Positions 1 through 8,133 are shown, counted from the first letter of the stretch. The stretch is DNA of 64,000 nucleotides from Prevotella sp. E15-22 (GCF_023204875.1 NZ_CP096247.1:2418001-2482000); one strand, 5' to 3'. Numbers and translations: made by a program. Notes: generated by a model from the sequence alone, not told the origin.

Positions 1-147
1 CTGTTCTCTTAAAGGTTCAAACATCACCGGCATCAACGCCAGGATATAAACCATCGTCAAAAAAGTAGTAAAACCCGATTCTATTTCGGTCTTCAAGCTA
101 TCTCGCTGCATCGAGAAGCCCACGAGTGACAGTAAACGTTCTTTCAT
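1..147 (-). CDS. NCS2-family purine permease, N-terminal part
   Basis: Only the first 49 codons are in the window; the frame stays open to the left edge. The peptide has a basic start, then the stretch TEIESGFTTFLTMVYILALM, which matches the conserved N-terminus of AzgA-type guanine/hypoxanthine permeases (TEIxAGxTTFxTMAYIxxxNP). That family imports purines across the inner membrane. The ATG at 147-145 overlaps the TGA of the upstream histidine kinase (ATGA), so the two are translationally coupled. The gene is probably chromosomal rather than part of the mobile element. Family call from a short segment only. Confidence 0.7.
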   Translation of the reverse strand, partial: MKERLLSLVGFSMQRDSLKTEIESGFTTFLTMVYILALMPVMFEPLREQ

Positions 148-1205
148 GCTTGCTGACTAAAAGGGATCACAAAATCAAACTTTGCTCCACCATGATAGCT
201 GGTATCAAGAGTCAGTGTTCCACCCAGGCGTTCTGCCACCATACGTGCGATAGCTAACCCCAGACCTGCACCCTGAACAAAACTATCCAGTTTGGCAAAG
301 CGTTCAAAAATAAACTCACTCTTATCTTCAGGTATACCAGGTCCAGAATCAACAACCGAGAAGTGTAAACAATCTTCCTCCTGACAGAGACTCAGCACAA
401 CACTTCCCTTCTTCGTAAACTTTGCCGCATTATCCAGAAGTCGCGAGAGAACAAGCTGTATCATACGCGGATACGATAGGAGTACCCGACTGTCAGGAAT
501 ATCACATCGCGTTGTCATTGCCACAGACGAGGGCAACTGCGGACGCACCTGTTCTTTAGCCACCTCCAGGAGTCCAGAGGCAATACACTCTTCCGCAGGA
601 GGCAGTTCCGTACTACTCTCCACATTAGAAATCAGAATCAGGTCGTCAAGGATATTTGTCAGCAAGCGAATATTCTCCTGAATACGCTGACTATAATCCA
701 AGCGCTCCGAGTCTGGCAAATCAACCCCCGACATAGTAAGCACCTGACTAAAACCACCTATAGCATTCAGAGGTGTACGCACCTCATGAGTGATACCCCG
801 CAAGAAAGCCGTTTTCGCCTTTAAGGCCGACTCGGCACGGTCACGTTCTATGGCCAGTTGTTTATTCTGTGCCACCACCACATTGCGTTCGCGCTCCAGT
901 TGTCGGTTTTTTATCTCCAGTCGATGGCGCCATCGGTTATTAGCCACAAGGAACACGAGCATCGCCACGATACCCAAAATCATAGTCACGCCACCAGTTG
1001 TAAACCGCGAACGCTGTTGTAATTGCTCATTCTGTTTCCTCATCCTGTCAAGTTCTACCAAGTCCGACGAAACAGTATCTTTCGAAGAATAATTCATGTC
1101 AACGTTGGCAGCGACAACCACCGTACTATCCTCTGCCCAACAGTCAAAGGACACTACAAACGTCAGCAGCAACGCGACGAGAATTCTAAAATAGGTCGAT
1201 CTCAT
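144..1205 (-). CDS. membrane sensor histidine kinase
   Basis: A 353-residue two-component sensor. It has an N-terminal signal or anchor helix, a short periplasmic segment, and a second membrane helix at about residues 70-90. A coiled-coil linker follows, then the kinase core: H-box ITHEVRTPLNAI (phospho-His near residue 140), N-box LLDNAAKFT, G1 DSGPGIP and G2 GAGLGLAIA. The start at 1205 puts the signal helix right after Met; an in-frame ATG at 1241 would add 12 polar residues and is less likely. The periplasmic part is too short for a classic sensor domain. The stop overlaps the permease start. It lies outside the proposed element boundary and is probably chromosomal. Confidence 0.85.
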   Translation of the reverse strand: MRSTYFRILVALLLTFVVSFDCWAEDSTVVVAANVDMNYSSKDTVSSDLVELDRMRKQNEQLQQRSRFTTGGVTMILGIVAMLVFLVANNRWRHRLEIKNRQLERERNVVVAQNKQLAIERDRAESALKAKTAFLRGITHEVRTPLNAIGGFSQVLTMSGVDLPDSERLDYSQRIQENIRLLTNILDDLILISNVESSTELPPAEECIASGLLEVAKEQVRPQLPSSVAMTTRCDIPDSRVLLSYPRMIQLVLSRLLDNAAKFTKKGSVVLSLCQEEDCLHFSVVDSGPGIPEDKSEFIFERFAKLDSFVQGAGLGLAIARMVAERLGGTLTLDTSYHGGAKFDFVIPFSQQA

Positions 1206-1236
1206 CCAATTCAAGTACTTATCATTTACAAGAAAA

Positions 1237-1264
1237 CGCAACCATTTGATATCAAACGATTGCG
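1237..1264. repeat. 28-bp imperfect palindrome between histidine kinase and tRNA-like repeat
   Basis: CGCAACC..TTTGATATCAAA..GATTGCG is centred on GATATC and extends into flanking AGAAA/TTTCT. Read on the minus strand it follows the tRNA-3'-end-like sequence at 1294-1271 and runs into TTTTCTTG. This is the usual position of a tRNA transcription terminator. It could also be an operator upstream of the kinase. Confidence 0.5.
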
Positions 1265-1270
1265 TTTCTC

Positions 1271-1294
1271 AGCGGAGAGAGAGGATTGTGAACC
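1271..1294 (-). repeat. tRNA-Ser-3'-end-like direct repeat, copy 1 (candidate att core)
   Basis: On the minus strand this reads GGTTCAC..CCTCTCTCTCCGCT, resembling the T-loop and acceptor 3' end of a bacterial tRNA-Ser. It is repeated at 1418-1441 in the same orientation with 21 of 24 bases matching. Duplicated tRNA 3' ends are the normal scar of tyrosine-integrase insertion. No complete tRNA can be folded here. Confidence 0.5.
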
Positions 1295-1347
1295 ATCCTC
1301 CTAAAACGTTGATTACCAGTCTCGTTAATCTCTACTTTAATATCTCT

Positions 1348-1723
1348 GTAACACTTTTGTCACCAAGAGTCTTTTTTGAGACTTATAACTAACTGATATT
1401 CAACTATATTATTTTTAAGCGGAGGGAGAGGTTTTTGAACCAGTTTTTGAATCCCACTCATTATCATTTAGTTGGCAATCAGCCAATATCTTGCGTAACA
1501 CAAAATGTAACACGTTTCTGTTAGTCGTTTTGACCACGACTTGACTACCGCAGTAGTCTTCTTACGTGGGTACAAAATTACACAAAAATGAACAGACCAC
1601 CAAAAGAAATTGCTTAAAAAACGCAAACGATGGCGGGAAACATGCATTTTTAACGGTTTGAAGCCGACTGAACGTATGTTTTTCGAGACTTCAGCGGAAA
1701 TAGATGTGTGTTACATGTGTTAC
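1348..1723. repeat. five GTAACAC heptamers, candidate integrase arm sites
   Basis: GTAACAC occurs at 1348-1354, 1495-1501 and 1507-1513. Its complement GTGTTAC occurs at 1708-1714 and 1717-1723. Two pairs are closely spaced (12 and 9 bases) and in opposite orientation. Fewer than one would be expected by chance in this length. Short repeated arm-type sites beside a tRNA-like core are typical of tyrosine-recombinase attachment regions; assignment to an integrase is inference. Confidence 0.5.
1418..1441 (-). repeat. tRNA-Ser-3'-end-like direct repeat, copy 2 (candidate att core)
   Basis: Second copy of the sequence at 1271-1294, reading GGTTCAA..CCTCTCCCTCCGCT on the minus strand. The 147-base spacing may mark two nested insertions or a core plus an accessory site. 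The left end of the mobile element is probably at one of the two copies. Confidence 0.5.
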
Positions 1724-1780
1724 ACTTGATTACAGCAATGATACAATCAACACAAGTTTGGAATAACCGACAATCACTAA

Positions 1781-1831
1781 CCATAAACATGCGGAAACTC
1801 ATAAAAAACAAATGTTTCCGCTGGTTTATGG
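1781..1831. repeat. long two-part hairpin in gene-free left end
   Basis: CCATAAAC then GCGGAAAC, a 15-base AT-rich loop, GTTTCCGC and GTTTATGG. Two perfect 8-bp stems are stacked with a 2-base internal mismatch. No clear U-run follows, so this is not a standard terminator. The whole 1295-1976 interval has no convincing gene; it holds this hairpin and the att-like repeats. Confidence 0.5.
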
Positions 1832-1976
1832 TTTATCCCACATTTCGAGTTGGTCTCTGAGACTTTTGGGTAAGACCTTAATTATGGGATTCCGCACATG
1901 TTAATGGAATACAAAACTAAACCAAGTCGATATTTTCGACAAAATTGCGGTTAGACGCAAAAAAATCGAGATATTA

Positions 1977-2008
1977 TTTTGCTATACAAAGAAAAATATC
2001 TATATTTG
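1977..2008 (+). promoter_or_regulatory. Bacteroidota promoter for the DUF4143 ATPase
   Basis: TTTTG (1977-1981), 19 bases, then TATATTTG (2001-2008). This is a near-ideal Bacteroidota -33/-7 pair. Transcription would start near 2013-2016, upstream of the ATG at 2051. It rules out the longer open frame that begins at 1979. Confidence 0.75.
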
Positions 2009-2050
2009 CACTCGACAAAAATGCGTATTAAAACAAAAATATCGAAAGTC

Positions 2051-3352
2051 ATGCTAATAGAAAGGAATTCATATTTACAAAAATTGATTGCACGGCGGGA
2101 CAATGGTCGTGTAAAAGTTATCACCGGCATACGCCGTTGTGGCAAGTCCGTATTGCTTTTCGACATCTACAAGGAGTACCTGAAGAAAACGGGCATCAAA
2201 GACAATCAGATTATAGAAGTCCATCTGGATGAAAAGGTCAATGCAGAGTATCGAAACCCCATGAACCTAGATAACTATCTGCATAAAAGAATTGGCAGGA
2301 AGAGGTCACAGCTCTATGTGCTGATAGACGAGATACAGGAGGTCGAGCCGATACAGAATCCGTGGCTGCCGGACAACAAGGAAGCGAAGATTACCTTTGT
2401 GGATGTTCTGATTGGGCTGATGAACAAGAAGAACGTGGATGTCTATGTGACGGGCAGCAATTCGAGGATGCTTTCAAAGGATGTCATGACGCAGTTCAGA
2501 GACCGTGGCGATGAAATACATGTGAATCCCTTGACCTATAGGGAATTCTATAGCTCATATCAAGGCGAGAGGAGAGACGCATGGGGAGCATTCTGCACTT
2601 TTGGCGGACTACCCAAAGTTGCAACAGAGGCCACAGATGAAGACCGAACCGCCTATCTGCAAGACCTGATGGCGAGAACCTACCTGCGCGATGTCGTGGA
2701 GAGGAACAAGATACAGAAAGACGAGTCGCTGCTCAGGGAGATGCTACTTGTAGTGGCAAGCAGTGTGGGGTCGTTGACTAATCCCAAAAAACTGGAGCAG
2801 ACCTTCCAGAGTGTGAGGCAGCAGAAGCTCACCGATGACACCATCAGTCGCTATCTTGACTATTGTGAGGAAGCTTATCTGATAAAGAAAGCCTTCAGGT
2901 ATGACATTAAAGGTAGGAAATACATCGGTACGCCACTGAAGTATTACTTCACCGATGTCGGCCTGAGAAATGCTCTGCTGAATTTTCGTCAAAGCGAAGA
3001 GAATCACCTGATGGAGAACATCATCTTCAACGAACTGTGCGTTCGCGGCTTCAGTGTCGATGTAGGTATTGTGGAATACAACTATAAAGATGAGGAGGGC
3101 AAAAGTAAGCGCAGACAAGTGGAGGTGGATTTCGTCGTCAACAAGACCAACCTGCGTTACTACATCCAATCGGCGTTCGCCATTCCCGATAACGAGAAAC
3201 GCGAGCAGGAAACAAACTCGCTCAGGCGTATAGGTGACTCATACCAGCGGATTGTCGTTCAGCGTGATTTGCACCTACCTTACTATGATGAGAACGGCAT
3301 CTATTACATTGGCCTGGAGGATTTTCTGCTAAAATTCATTGATGAAATGTAA
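2051..3352 (+). CDS. AAA-family ATPase with DUF4143 domain
   Basis: A 433-residue protein of the common Bacteroidales AAA_14/DUF4143 group. Walker A is GIRRCGKS near residue 24 and Walker B is LYVLIDEIQEV near residue 88. A sensor-like TGSNSRML follows, and the C-terminal half is the DUF4143 nuclease-like region ending with an EVDFVV segment. The biological role of these proteins is not established. Start 2051 is preferred because it follows the promoter at 1977-2008 and gives the family's usual N-terminus MLIERxxYLxKL; an ATG at 2021 is also possible. The gene stands alone between its own promoter and a terminator, so it is an independent passenger rather than part of the transfer machinery. 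Confidence 0.85.
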   Translation: MLIERNSYLQKLIARRDNGRVKVITGIRRCGKSVLLFDIYKEYLKKTGIKDNQIIEVHLDEKVNAEYRNPMNLDNYLHKRIGRKRSQLYVLIDEIQEVEPIQNPWLPDNKEAKITFVDVLIGLMNKKNVDVYVTGSNSRMLSKDVMTQFRDRGDEIHVNPLTYREFYSSYQGERRDAWGAFCTFGGLPKVATEATDEDRTAYLQDLMARTYLRDVVERNKIQKDESLLREMLLVVASSVGSLTNPKKLEQTFQSVRQQKLTDDTISRYLDYCEEAYLIKKAFRYDIKGRKYIGTPLKYYFTDVGLRNALLNFRQSEENHLMENIIFNELCVRGFSVDVGIVEYNYKDEEGKSKRRQVEVDFVVNKTNLRYYIQSAFAIPDNEKREQETNSLRRIGDSYQRIVVQRDLHLPYYDENGIYYIGLEDFLLKFIDEM

Positions 3353-3570
3353 AACTTTTTGCCATTTCCATTCGTGTACATGCCATATGTTCAGAGTACT
3401 CCAAGCATACGTTGTAGATATCCAAAACGAAGTCTGCCAGGAAGACTTATATACTTAATCTCCTGCATAGACATACAATTACACTTCCAGTTCAGCTTCA
3501 TACCATAATCCAATAAAAAAAGAAACTTATGTAGTATATAACGGTATTGATAAGAATAATCAAACAATAA

Positions 3571-3617
3571 GAAGAGACTTCTATGGCAGTCATGCTATGG
3601 AAGTCTTTTCTTTTTTG
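3571..3617 (+). terminator. rho-independent terminator after the DUF4143 ATPase
   Basis: GAGACTTCTATGGC pairs with GCTATGGAAGTCTTT across a short loop and is followed by TTTTCTTTTTT. The interval 3353-3736 contains no gene; it ends with the regulator promoter. Confidence 0.8.
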
Positions 3618-3674
3618 CATAACCACTCACCTTCTATCCTGATTTTCGGTAAAAGACACGAAAGTCGAAAATAC

Positions 3675-3729
3675 CGACAAGTGTCGATTTTGTGCGCACA
3701 ATCAAACAGTCAAACAAGTGTAACTTTGC
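3675..3729 (+). promoter_or_regulatory. XRE-gene promoter with operator-like palindrome
   Basis: CGACAAGTGTCG (3675-3686) is a perfect dyad around AG. The -7 box TAACTTTG is at 3721-3728, only 8 bases before the ATG at 3737, so the message is nearly leaderless. No TTTG lies at the expected -33 spacing. The palindrome is a candidate site for autoregulation by the adjacent XRE protein. Confidence 0.55.
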
Positions 3730-3736
3730 AAAACAA

Positions 3737-4153
3737 ATGAAAATCAGAATAGGATATATCATCAAGAAATACCGTGAAGCCCACAATTATGATCAGGCTT
3801 CACTCGGCAGACTCGCAGGAATCTCGCGAGGAAAGGTCGTATATATTGAGAATGACAAATCAACTCAGAAAGAAGATCAGTTGGAAAAACTGGCTAATGC
3901 CATGGGAAGCACATGGCTTGACATGGTAATTGCGAATGCGCTCCCCAAATGGATGGACGCTGGCACAGAGCCACATCTTGTAGATGAGTATGGCAAGATT
4001 ATTCCCAGTGTCTTATTGAAAATCCTGAAGGATTCTATTAACGCCCAATCAATAGAAGCTATCCTATTAGCAGAATTGAGTAAAATCAGGGAGAGTGGCA
4101 AAATTGTCATAAACATAAATATCGACGACAATGGAAGTAATAACAGTAGATAG
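3737..4153 (+). CDS. XRE-family transcriptional regulator
   Basis: A 138-residue protein. An N-terminal helix-turn-helix covers about residues 3-60 (IGYIIKKYREAHNYDQASLG, then LAGISRGKVVYIEND), a standard XRE/cro fold. The C-terminal half is unrelated to known domains by eye and may oligomerise. The start at 3737 puts the HTH at the very N-terminus and sits just after the -7 box; an upstream ATG at 3692 would precede the promoter. The 3' end overlaps the next gene by 23 bases, so it heads the maintenance operon. It probably represses its own promoter through the dyad at 3675-3686, by analogy with phage and ICE repressors. Confidence 0.8.
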   Translation: MKIRIGYIIKKYREAHNYDQASLGRLAGISRGKVVYIENDKSTQKEDQLEKLANAMGSTWLDMVIANALPKWMDAGTEPHLVDEYGKIIPSVLLKILKDSINAQSIEAILLAELSKIRESGKIVININIDDNGSNNSR

Positions 4154-4505
4154 TGAAGTATATCAGTTATTCAAAGAACGTTTGGATAGAATTGAAAAAT
4201 ATATTGAACGAGCAGCCAATATGGAACACAGTATAGGCAAGGCGCTGCTGATGACGACACGTGATGTAATGGAAACACTACAAGTATCACAGTCCACCCT
4301 CTTCAGGTGGCGGAGAGATGGTAAGATACAGACTATCGTCATGCCATCTGGAGAGCTACGATTCAAGTTTGAAGAAATCTATACAGCACTAAGGTGTTGT
4401 CAGATTCGTGTTCAGGGGTGTTCAAAGGAAACAACCATCAAACGGATGGACGAATTCAAGAATGCGACAATCACAAAGAACATAAGAGAATTAACAAAAG
4501 AATAA
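4131..4505 (+). CDS. excisionase-like helix-turn-helix protein 1
   Basis: 124 residues with a MerR/Xis-type HTH at about residues 38-90: MTTRDVMETLQVSQSTLFRW, then RDGKIQTIVMPSGELRF. The N-terminal 35 residues look helical (LFKERLDRIEKYIERAA). Proteins of this kind in Bacteroides conjugative transposons serve as excision directionality factors or local regulators (Xis2c/Xis2d-like). It starts inside the XRE gene and is followed five bases later by a second protein of the same type. Which of the two acts in excision cannot be told from sequence. Confidence 0.75.
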   Translation: MEVITVDSEVYQLFKERLDRIEKYIERAANMEHSIGKALLMTTRDVMETLQVSQSTLFRWRRDGKIQTIVMPSGELRFKFEEIYTALRCCQIRVQGCSKETTIKRMDEFKNATITKNIRELTKE

Positions 4506-4510
4506 TTAAA

Positions 4511-4831
4511 ATGGATGAAAAAGAAAGAGCAATCCTTGAATTGCAAAAGAAAGTAGATTGTATCCTGAAAGTGACAGACAGAGTCAGTCCTATGGAAGAG
4601 AGGCTAAACAATTTGGAAAGAGAATCCATCTCCTCTAAGAAGATTCTTACGTCACAGGAAACTGCGGTTTATATTGGTGTATCATTGAGCCAGCTATACA
4701 AGATGACCAGTACGCATAGCATTCCACATTATAAGCCTAGAGGCAAGATGTGCTATTTCGAAAGGAAGGAACTTGACGCATGGCTATTACAAAACCACAA
4801 CGGGCCTGACGTTATCGCCGAAAATGAATAG
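4511..4831 (+). CDS. excisionase-like helix-turn-helix protein 2
   Basis: 106 residues. An N-terminal coiled coil (IxELQKKVDCIL..ERLNNLE) precedes an HTH_17-type domain, ILTSQETAVYIGVSLSQLYK with PHYKPRGKMCYFERKELDAW. This is the usual excisionase/DNA-binding arrangement in Bacteroidales mobile elements. The start at 4511 is chosen because the longer frame from 4394 overlaps the preceding gene with low-complexity polar sequence. The last codons overlap a possible small gene (ATGAATAG). Confidence 0.75.
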   Translation: MDEKERAILELQKKVDCILKVTDRVSPMEERLNNLERESISSKKILTSQETAVYIGVSLSQLYKMTSTHSIPHYKPRGKMCYFERKELDAWLLQNHNGPDVIAENE

Positions 4832-5030
4832 AAGAAAAAAACTCATAGAGATAGACAGCCCAAATGAGGAAGAGCTTGAAGCACTCATCAAGTTCTCAAC
4901 CATCAGTGTGACTGAATATTCTCATAAAAAAGACATTCATGGAAGAAGAAATAATAGAACAGAAGATGGGAGGACAAAATCAATGGTCAGAAACAGAGCT
5001 TGCTCTCCTCCTTCAAAACGCCACGATTAA
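4824..5030 (+). CDS. possible small protein overlapping the RepA-like gene
   Basis: A 68-codon frame starting with ATGAATAG, coupled to the preceding stop. The first 38 residues are plausible protein (NRRKKLIEIDSPNEEELEAL, acidic and helical). The last 30 overlap the start of the RepA-like gene at 4939 in another frame and look unstructured. It could be a real small regulator with a long overlap or only the spacer between two genes. Function unknown. Confidence 0.35.
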   Translation: MNRRKKLIEIDSPNEEELEALIKFSTISVTEYSHKKDIHGRRNNRTEDGRTKSMVRNRACSPPSKRHD

Positions 5031-6030
5031 GGCAAGCGACAAATTTGATGTTCCGCCTGAAATTCTTTGGGTTGGAGATTCAACCATTGCGACTTTCGGG
5101 AACTTCAGTGCTTCGACTGGAAAAGCCAAAAGTCGCAAGACATTTAATGTCTCTGCCATTGTAGCAGCCTCATTGGTTAATGGAACAATTCTGAAATATA
5201 GGGCTTGTCTCCCAACCAAGCAACGGAAGATATTATATTTCGACACAGAACAAAGCCGGTATCATTGTCATAACGTCCTGACAAGAATACTGAAATTGGC
5301 AAATCTTCCGATAGACAAAGACCCTCAGAACATGAAGTTCATAGGTCTTAGAGAATACTCTCCTACACTTCGCCTCCAGCTCATTGATTATGCACTGAAA
5401 ACTAGCAAAGGCTATGGCCTTGTTGTCATTGACGGCATACGTGACCTGATGTATGACATCAACAGTGCAAGAGAAAGTATAGATTTAATAACCAAAATGA
5501 TGGCATGGTCAAGTCGTTACAACCTTCATATTCATTGTGTTCTACATTTGAACAAAGGAGATGACAATACCAGAGGTCACATTGGCACTGAATTGAACAA
5601 TAAGGCAGAATCTGTACTTGTCATCAGTAACAGCAAGACCAACAAGTCTGTTAGTGAGTTGAAACCAATGCACATGAGATCAAAAGAGTTTGACCCATTC
5701 GCCATCACTATCAATTCAGAAGGACTACCTGTTTTGGTCGAGCAGTATAACTGGGAACAGCCAAAGGCTGGTACTACCATCCAGGACTTACCAGAGGAAA
5801 AACATAGAGAAGCATTACAAATCGCATTTTCAGACAGTGAGATTCCAAGATATGTTGATCTTATCAATGCACTCATCAAGGGCTATTCCGAGATTGGATT
5901 CCAGCGTAGTCGGAGTTGCATGACAGAGGTTTACAAATTCCTTGTATCTCAGGGCGCAATTGTAAAAGGTCATAATGGGTATCAATTCAATTCCGACTTT
6001 GAGATGGGCGAACAGGAAGAAGATAAATAA
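4939..6030 (+). CDS. RepA-like AAA ATPase/helicase
   Basis: A 363-residue RecA-fold ATPase of the AAA_25/RepA group common in Bacteroidales plasmids and ICEs. The P-loop is the unusual SASTGKAKSRKTF near residues 57-69. Walker B is GLVVIDGIRDLM near residue 165, followed by a conserved HCVLHLNKGDDN segment. The last 80 residues resemble a winged-helix DNA-binding tail. RSF1010 RepA relatives are hexameric helicases; here it would assist element replication after excision, together with the primases just downstream. It begins 108 bases after the preceding HTH gene's stop, in the same operon. Confidence 0.75.
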   Translation: MEEEIIEQKMGGQNQWSETELALLLQNATIKASDKFDVPPEILWVGDSTIATFGNFSASTGKAKSRKTFNVSAIVAASLVNGTILKYRACLPTKQRKILYFDTEQSRYHCHNVLTRILKLANLPIDKDPQNMKFIGLREYSPTLRLQLIDYALKTSKGYGLVVIDGIRDLMYDINSARESIDLITKMMAWSSRYNLHIHCVLHLNKGDDNTRGHIGTELNNKAESVLVISNSKTNKSVSELKPMHMRSKEFDPFAITINSEGLPVLVEQYNWEQPKAGTTIQDLPEEKHREALQIAFSDSEIPRYVDLINALIKGYSEIGFQRSRSCMTEVYKFLVSQGAIVKGHNGYQFNSDFEMGEQEEDK

Positions 6031-6098
6031 GTTCAAATTTCAGTTTAGTTTGGTACAGTGTATATATAATGTAATGTGGACTAACACAAGTAAAAGGT

Positions 6099-6983
6099 AT
6101 GACAATAGAAGAAGCAAAAGCTATTGACCTCAGAGATTTTCTTACGGCTATAGATTGCAAGGAAGTCAAAACTCGTGGTCACAACCATTGGTATCGTTCC
6201 CCTTTCAGGGCTGAGCATGATGCCTCGTTTAAGGTTAACTCTGAGCGTAATGAATGGTTTGATTTTGGAATTGGCAAAGGTGGCAATATCATTGAACTTG
6301 GGAAGTTGCTGTATAACACAACCTATATACCAGAGATTCTGCGTCATATAGAGACCCATGCCGCTAGGATACCAAACGAGAAGGAATCCCCTTCTAACCA
6401 AGTTCCTGTCGAAGACACATCCAAAAGCAATATCCAGCTATTCTCATTATCACATCCTGCGCTGCTGTATTATGTAAGAGGCAGAGGGGTTGACATTGAA
6501 GTAGCCAAAACTTATTGTAGGGAAATACACTATCAGGTGCGAGGTCGATCTTATTACGGAATCGCCTTTCTCAACCGTTCTGGTGGAATGGAAATACGTA
6601 ATCCGTTCTTCAAGGGGTGTGAAGGAGGCAAGGATATTTCCATAGTACATTCTATACAGGGCAATGTAGCCAATCAATGTTGCGTCTTTGAAGGCTTTTT
6701 CAATTTCCTGTCCTATATGACACTGAAGAAACAAGGGATAAAAGGTATTTGCAATGCACAAGAATACGACTGCATTATACTGAACTCTGTAAGCAACATA
6801 AACAAAGCTTGTTCTGTTGTCAGTCAATACGATTATATTCATTGTTATCTTGACAATGACGATGCTGGGCACAAAGCAACCGAGAAACTTTGTTGCCTCT
6901 ATCCAGACAAGGTAATCGACGAAAGCCACCTTTATCATCCGCATAATGACCTGAACGATATGTTAAAATGTGGCGTAAAATGA
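6099..6983 (+). CDS. TOPRIM primase-like protein 1
   Basis: 294 residues. The N-terminal CHC2-like fold (residues 8-75, HNHWYRSPFR and NEWFDFGIGKGG) has lost the zinc cysteines, as is usual in the Bacteroidales mobile-element family. The TOPRIM core has the catalytic Glu in CCVFEGFFNFLSY (about residue 205) and DxD in CYLDNDDAGHKA (about 250). Likely primes replication or complementary-strand synthesis of the transferred element. A paralogue follows directly; the two align over their whole length with the same motifs. An intergenic hairpin at 7017-7040 separates them. Confidence 0.8.
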   Translation: MTIEEAKAIDLRDFLTAIDCKEVKTRGHNHWYRSPFRAEHDASFKVNSERNEWFDFGIGKGGNIIELGKLLYNTTYIPEILRHIETHAARIPNEKESPSNQVPVEDTSKSNIQLFSLSHPALLYYVRGRGVDIEVAKTYCREIHYQVRGRSYYGIAFLNRSGGMEIRNPFFKGCEGGKDISIVHSIQGNVANQCCVFEGFFNFLSYMTLKKQGIKGICNAQEYDCIILNSVSNINKACSVVSQYDYIHCYLDNDDAGHKATEKLCCLYPDKVIDESHLYHPHNDLNDMLKCGVK

Positions 6984-7016
6984 AAATTCAAGACATACAA
7001 TTTGCACATACAGACT

Positions 7017-7040
7017 ATTACGATGATATTACATCGTAAT
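7017..7040 (+). repeat. perfect hairpin between the two primase paralogues
   Basis: ATTACGATG, loop ATATTA, CATCGTAAT: a perfect 9-bp stem 27 bases before the second primase start. There is no U-run. It may be an mRNA processing or translation-control structure, or a protein-binding site. Confidence 0.45.
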
Positions 7041-7067
7041 CAGACAATTGATAAATTGATGTAAACG

Positions 7068-7967
7068 ATGAATATATCACAAGCTAAACTTATCAGCTTG
7101 GTGGACTTTCTCGAAAAGGAGGGACACAAAGCTATAAAGCAAAAGGGAAACAGCCATTGGTATATCTCCCCTATCCGAAGTCAGAAAACAGCATCATTCA
7201 AGGTTGACTCCAGACGCAATGAATGGTATGACTATGGCATTGGAGAAGGTGGTGACATTCTCGACCTAATTAAGGGACTGTACAATGTGAAGTCAACCAG
7301 TGAAGCTCTTACTATTCTTGCGCCAAAGTGCAATACTTTCATCAACGCTATGTATCATCGAAAGGATGCACTTCCTATTAGGCAGGATTCCGGACAGATG
7401 CGTAATGTGTCATATCGTCCACTCGTGCATCAAGCTTTACTGTCTTATATGATGAAACGGAAAATTGATGTAAACCTCAGCCGTGTGTATTGTTGCGAAG
7501 TTCATTATGAACTACGCGACAAGCACTATTTTGGTATTGCCTTCCGCAACATGGGTGGAGGGTTTGAGGTAAGGAACCCTTATTATAAAGGATGTATAGG
7601 ACATAAGGACATTACGATTATCAGACAAAATAAAGAGGATATTCAAGAACGTATCATCATATTCGAGGGCTTTATGGATTTCCTTTCCTACCTGATGCTG
7701 TATGATATTAATAGCAGTCGTATTTGTCTGCCCTATCAATGTGATTATATGATATTGAACTCTATCAACTGCCTCGACAAGGCTTTAACAGAGTTAAGTT
7801 CATACAAGCACATACATTCTTTCCTTGACAATGACGATGGTGGCAAACGGACATTTGAATTAATAAAAGATGTTCTTGGTGATACCGTCATTGATGAGAC
7901 GTATAGATTCAATCCCTATAACGATTTGAATGACTATCTCGTAAAACAACCTAATTCCGAACTGTAG
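7068..7967 (+). CDS. TOPRIM primase-like protein 2
   Basis: 299 residues, a tandem paralogue of the preceding gene. It shares the N-terminal CHC2-like module without cysteines (NSHWYISPIRS, NEWYDYGIGEGG), the TOPRIM Glu in IIFEGFMDFLSY and the DxD in FLDNDDGGKRTF. The two may act together or on different templates; neither carries a recognisable helicase domain, which the upstream RepA-like ATPase could supply. A terminator follows at 7995-8019, ending the maintenance operon. Confidence 0.8.
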   Translation: MNISQAKLISLVDFLEKEGHKAIKQKGNSHWYISPIRSQKTASFKVDSRRNEWYDYGIGEGGDILDLIKGLYNVKSTSEALTILAPKCNTFINAMYHRKDALPIRQDSGQMRNVSYRPLVHQALLSYMMKRKIDVNLSRVYCCEVHYELRDKHYFGIAFRNMGGGFEVRNPYYKGCIGHKDITIIRQNKEDIQERIIIFEGFMDFLSYLMLYDINSSRICLPYQCDYMILNSINCLDKALTELSSYKHIHSFLDNDDGGKRTFELIKDVLGDTVIDETYRFNPYNDLNDYLVKQPNSEL

Positions 7968-7994
7968 CCAGGCTAATGCTGCCATGTAAATAAG

Positions 7995-8019
7995 GAGTCT
8001 CAACCGAGGCTCTTTTTTT
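7995..8019 (+). terminator. terminator of the maintenance operon
   Basis: GAGTCTC, loop AACC, GAGGCTC, then seven T. The 7-bp stem has one G-U pair. It lies 28 bases after the second primase and directly before the transfer-operon operator at 8036. Confidence 0.85.
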
Positions 8020-8035
8020 GTTTATATCCCTTTTC

Positions 8036-8065
8036 GAGTATGATAATTTCTGCAATATTATACTC
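8036..8065. promoter_or_regulatory. 30-bp transfer operator, copy A
   Basis: GAGTATGAT..(12)..ATTATACTC is an interrupted palindrome whose centre is TTTCTGCAA-like. It matches copy B at 40445-40474 in 26 of 30 positions with identical arm spacing. It ends 68 bases before the -7-like box TTCCTTTG (8134-8141) of the first transfer operon. Copy B has the same 68-base distance to both of its promoters. Best read as the binding site of an activator of conjugation; the protein is unknown. Confidence 0.7.
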
Positions 8066-8133
8066 AAAACTAAACTCCTGTTAATATTCGATTGTAATTC
8101 AAATTTTCTTCATTTTATATTGATTTATCTATG

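Noticed and set aside
1..1205. Permease and histidine kinase as part of the mobile element
   Set aside because: They lie outside the tRNA-like repeats, are ordinary chromosomal families, and share no operator or orientation logic with the element.
1271..1441. Complete tRNA gene
   Set aside because: Only the T-loop/acceptor-like 3' end is present and its T-stem pairs poorly; no anticodon arm is found.
3688..3692. TTTTG as -33 box of the XRE promoter
   Set aside because: The gap to the -7 box is 28 bases instead of 19-21.
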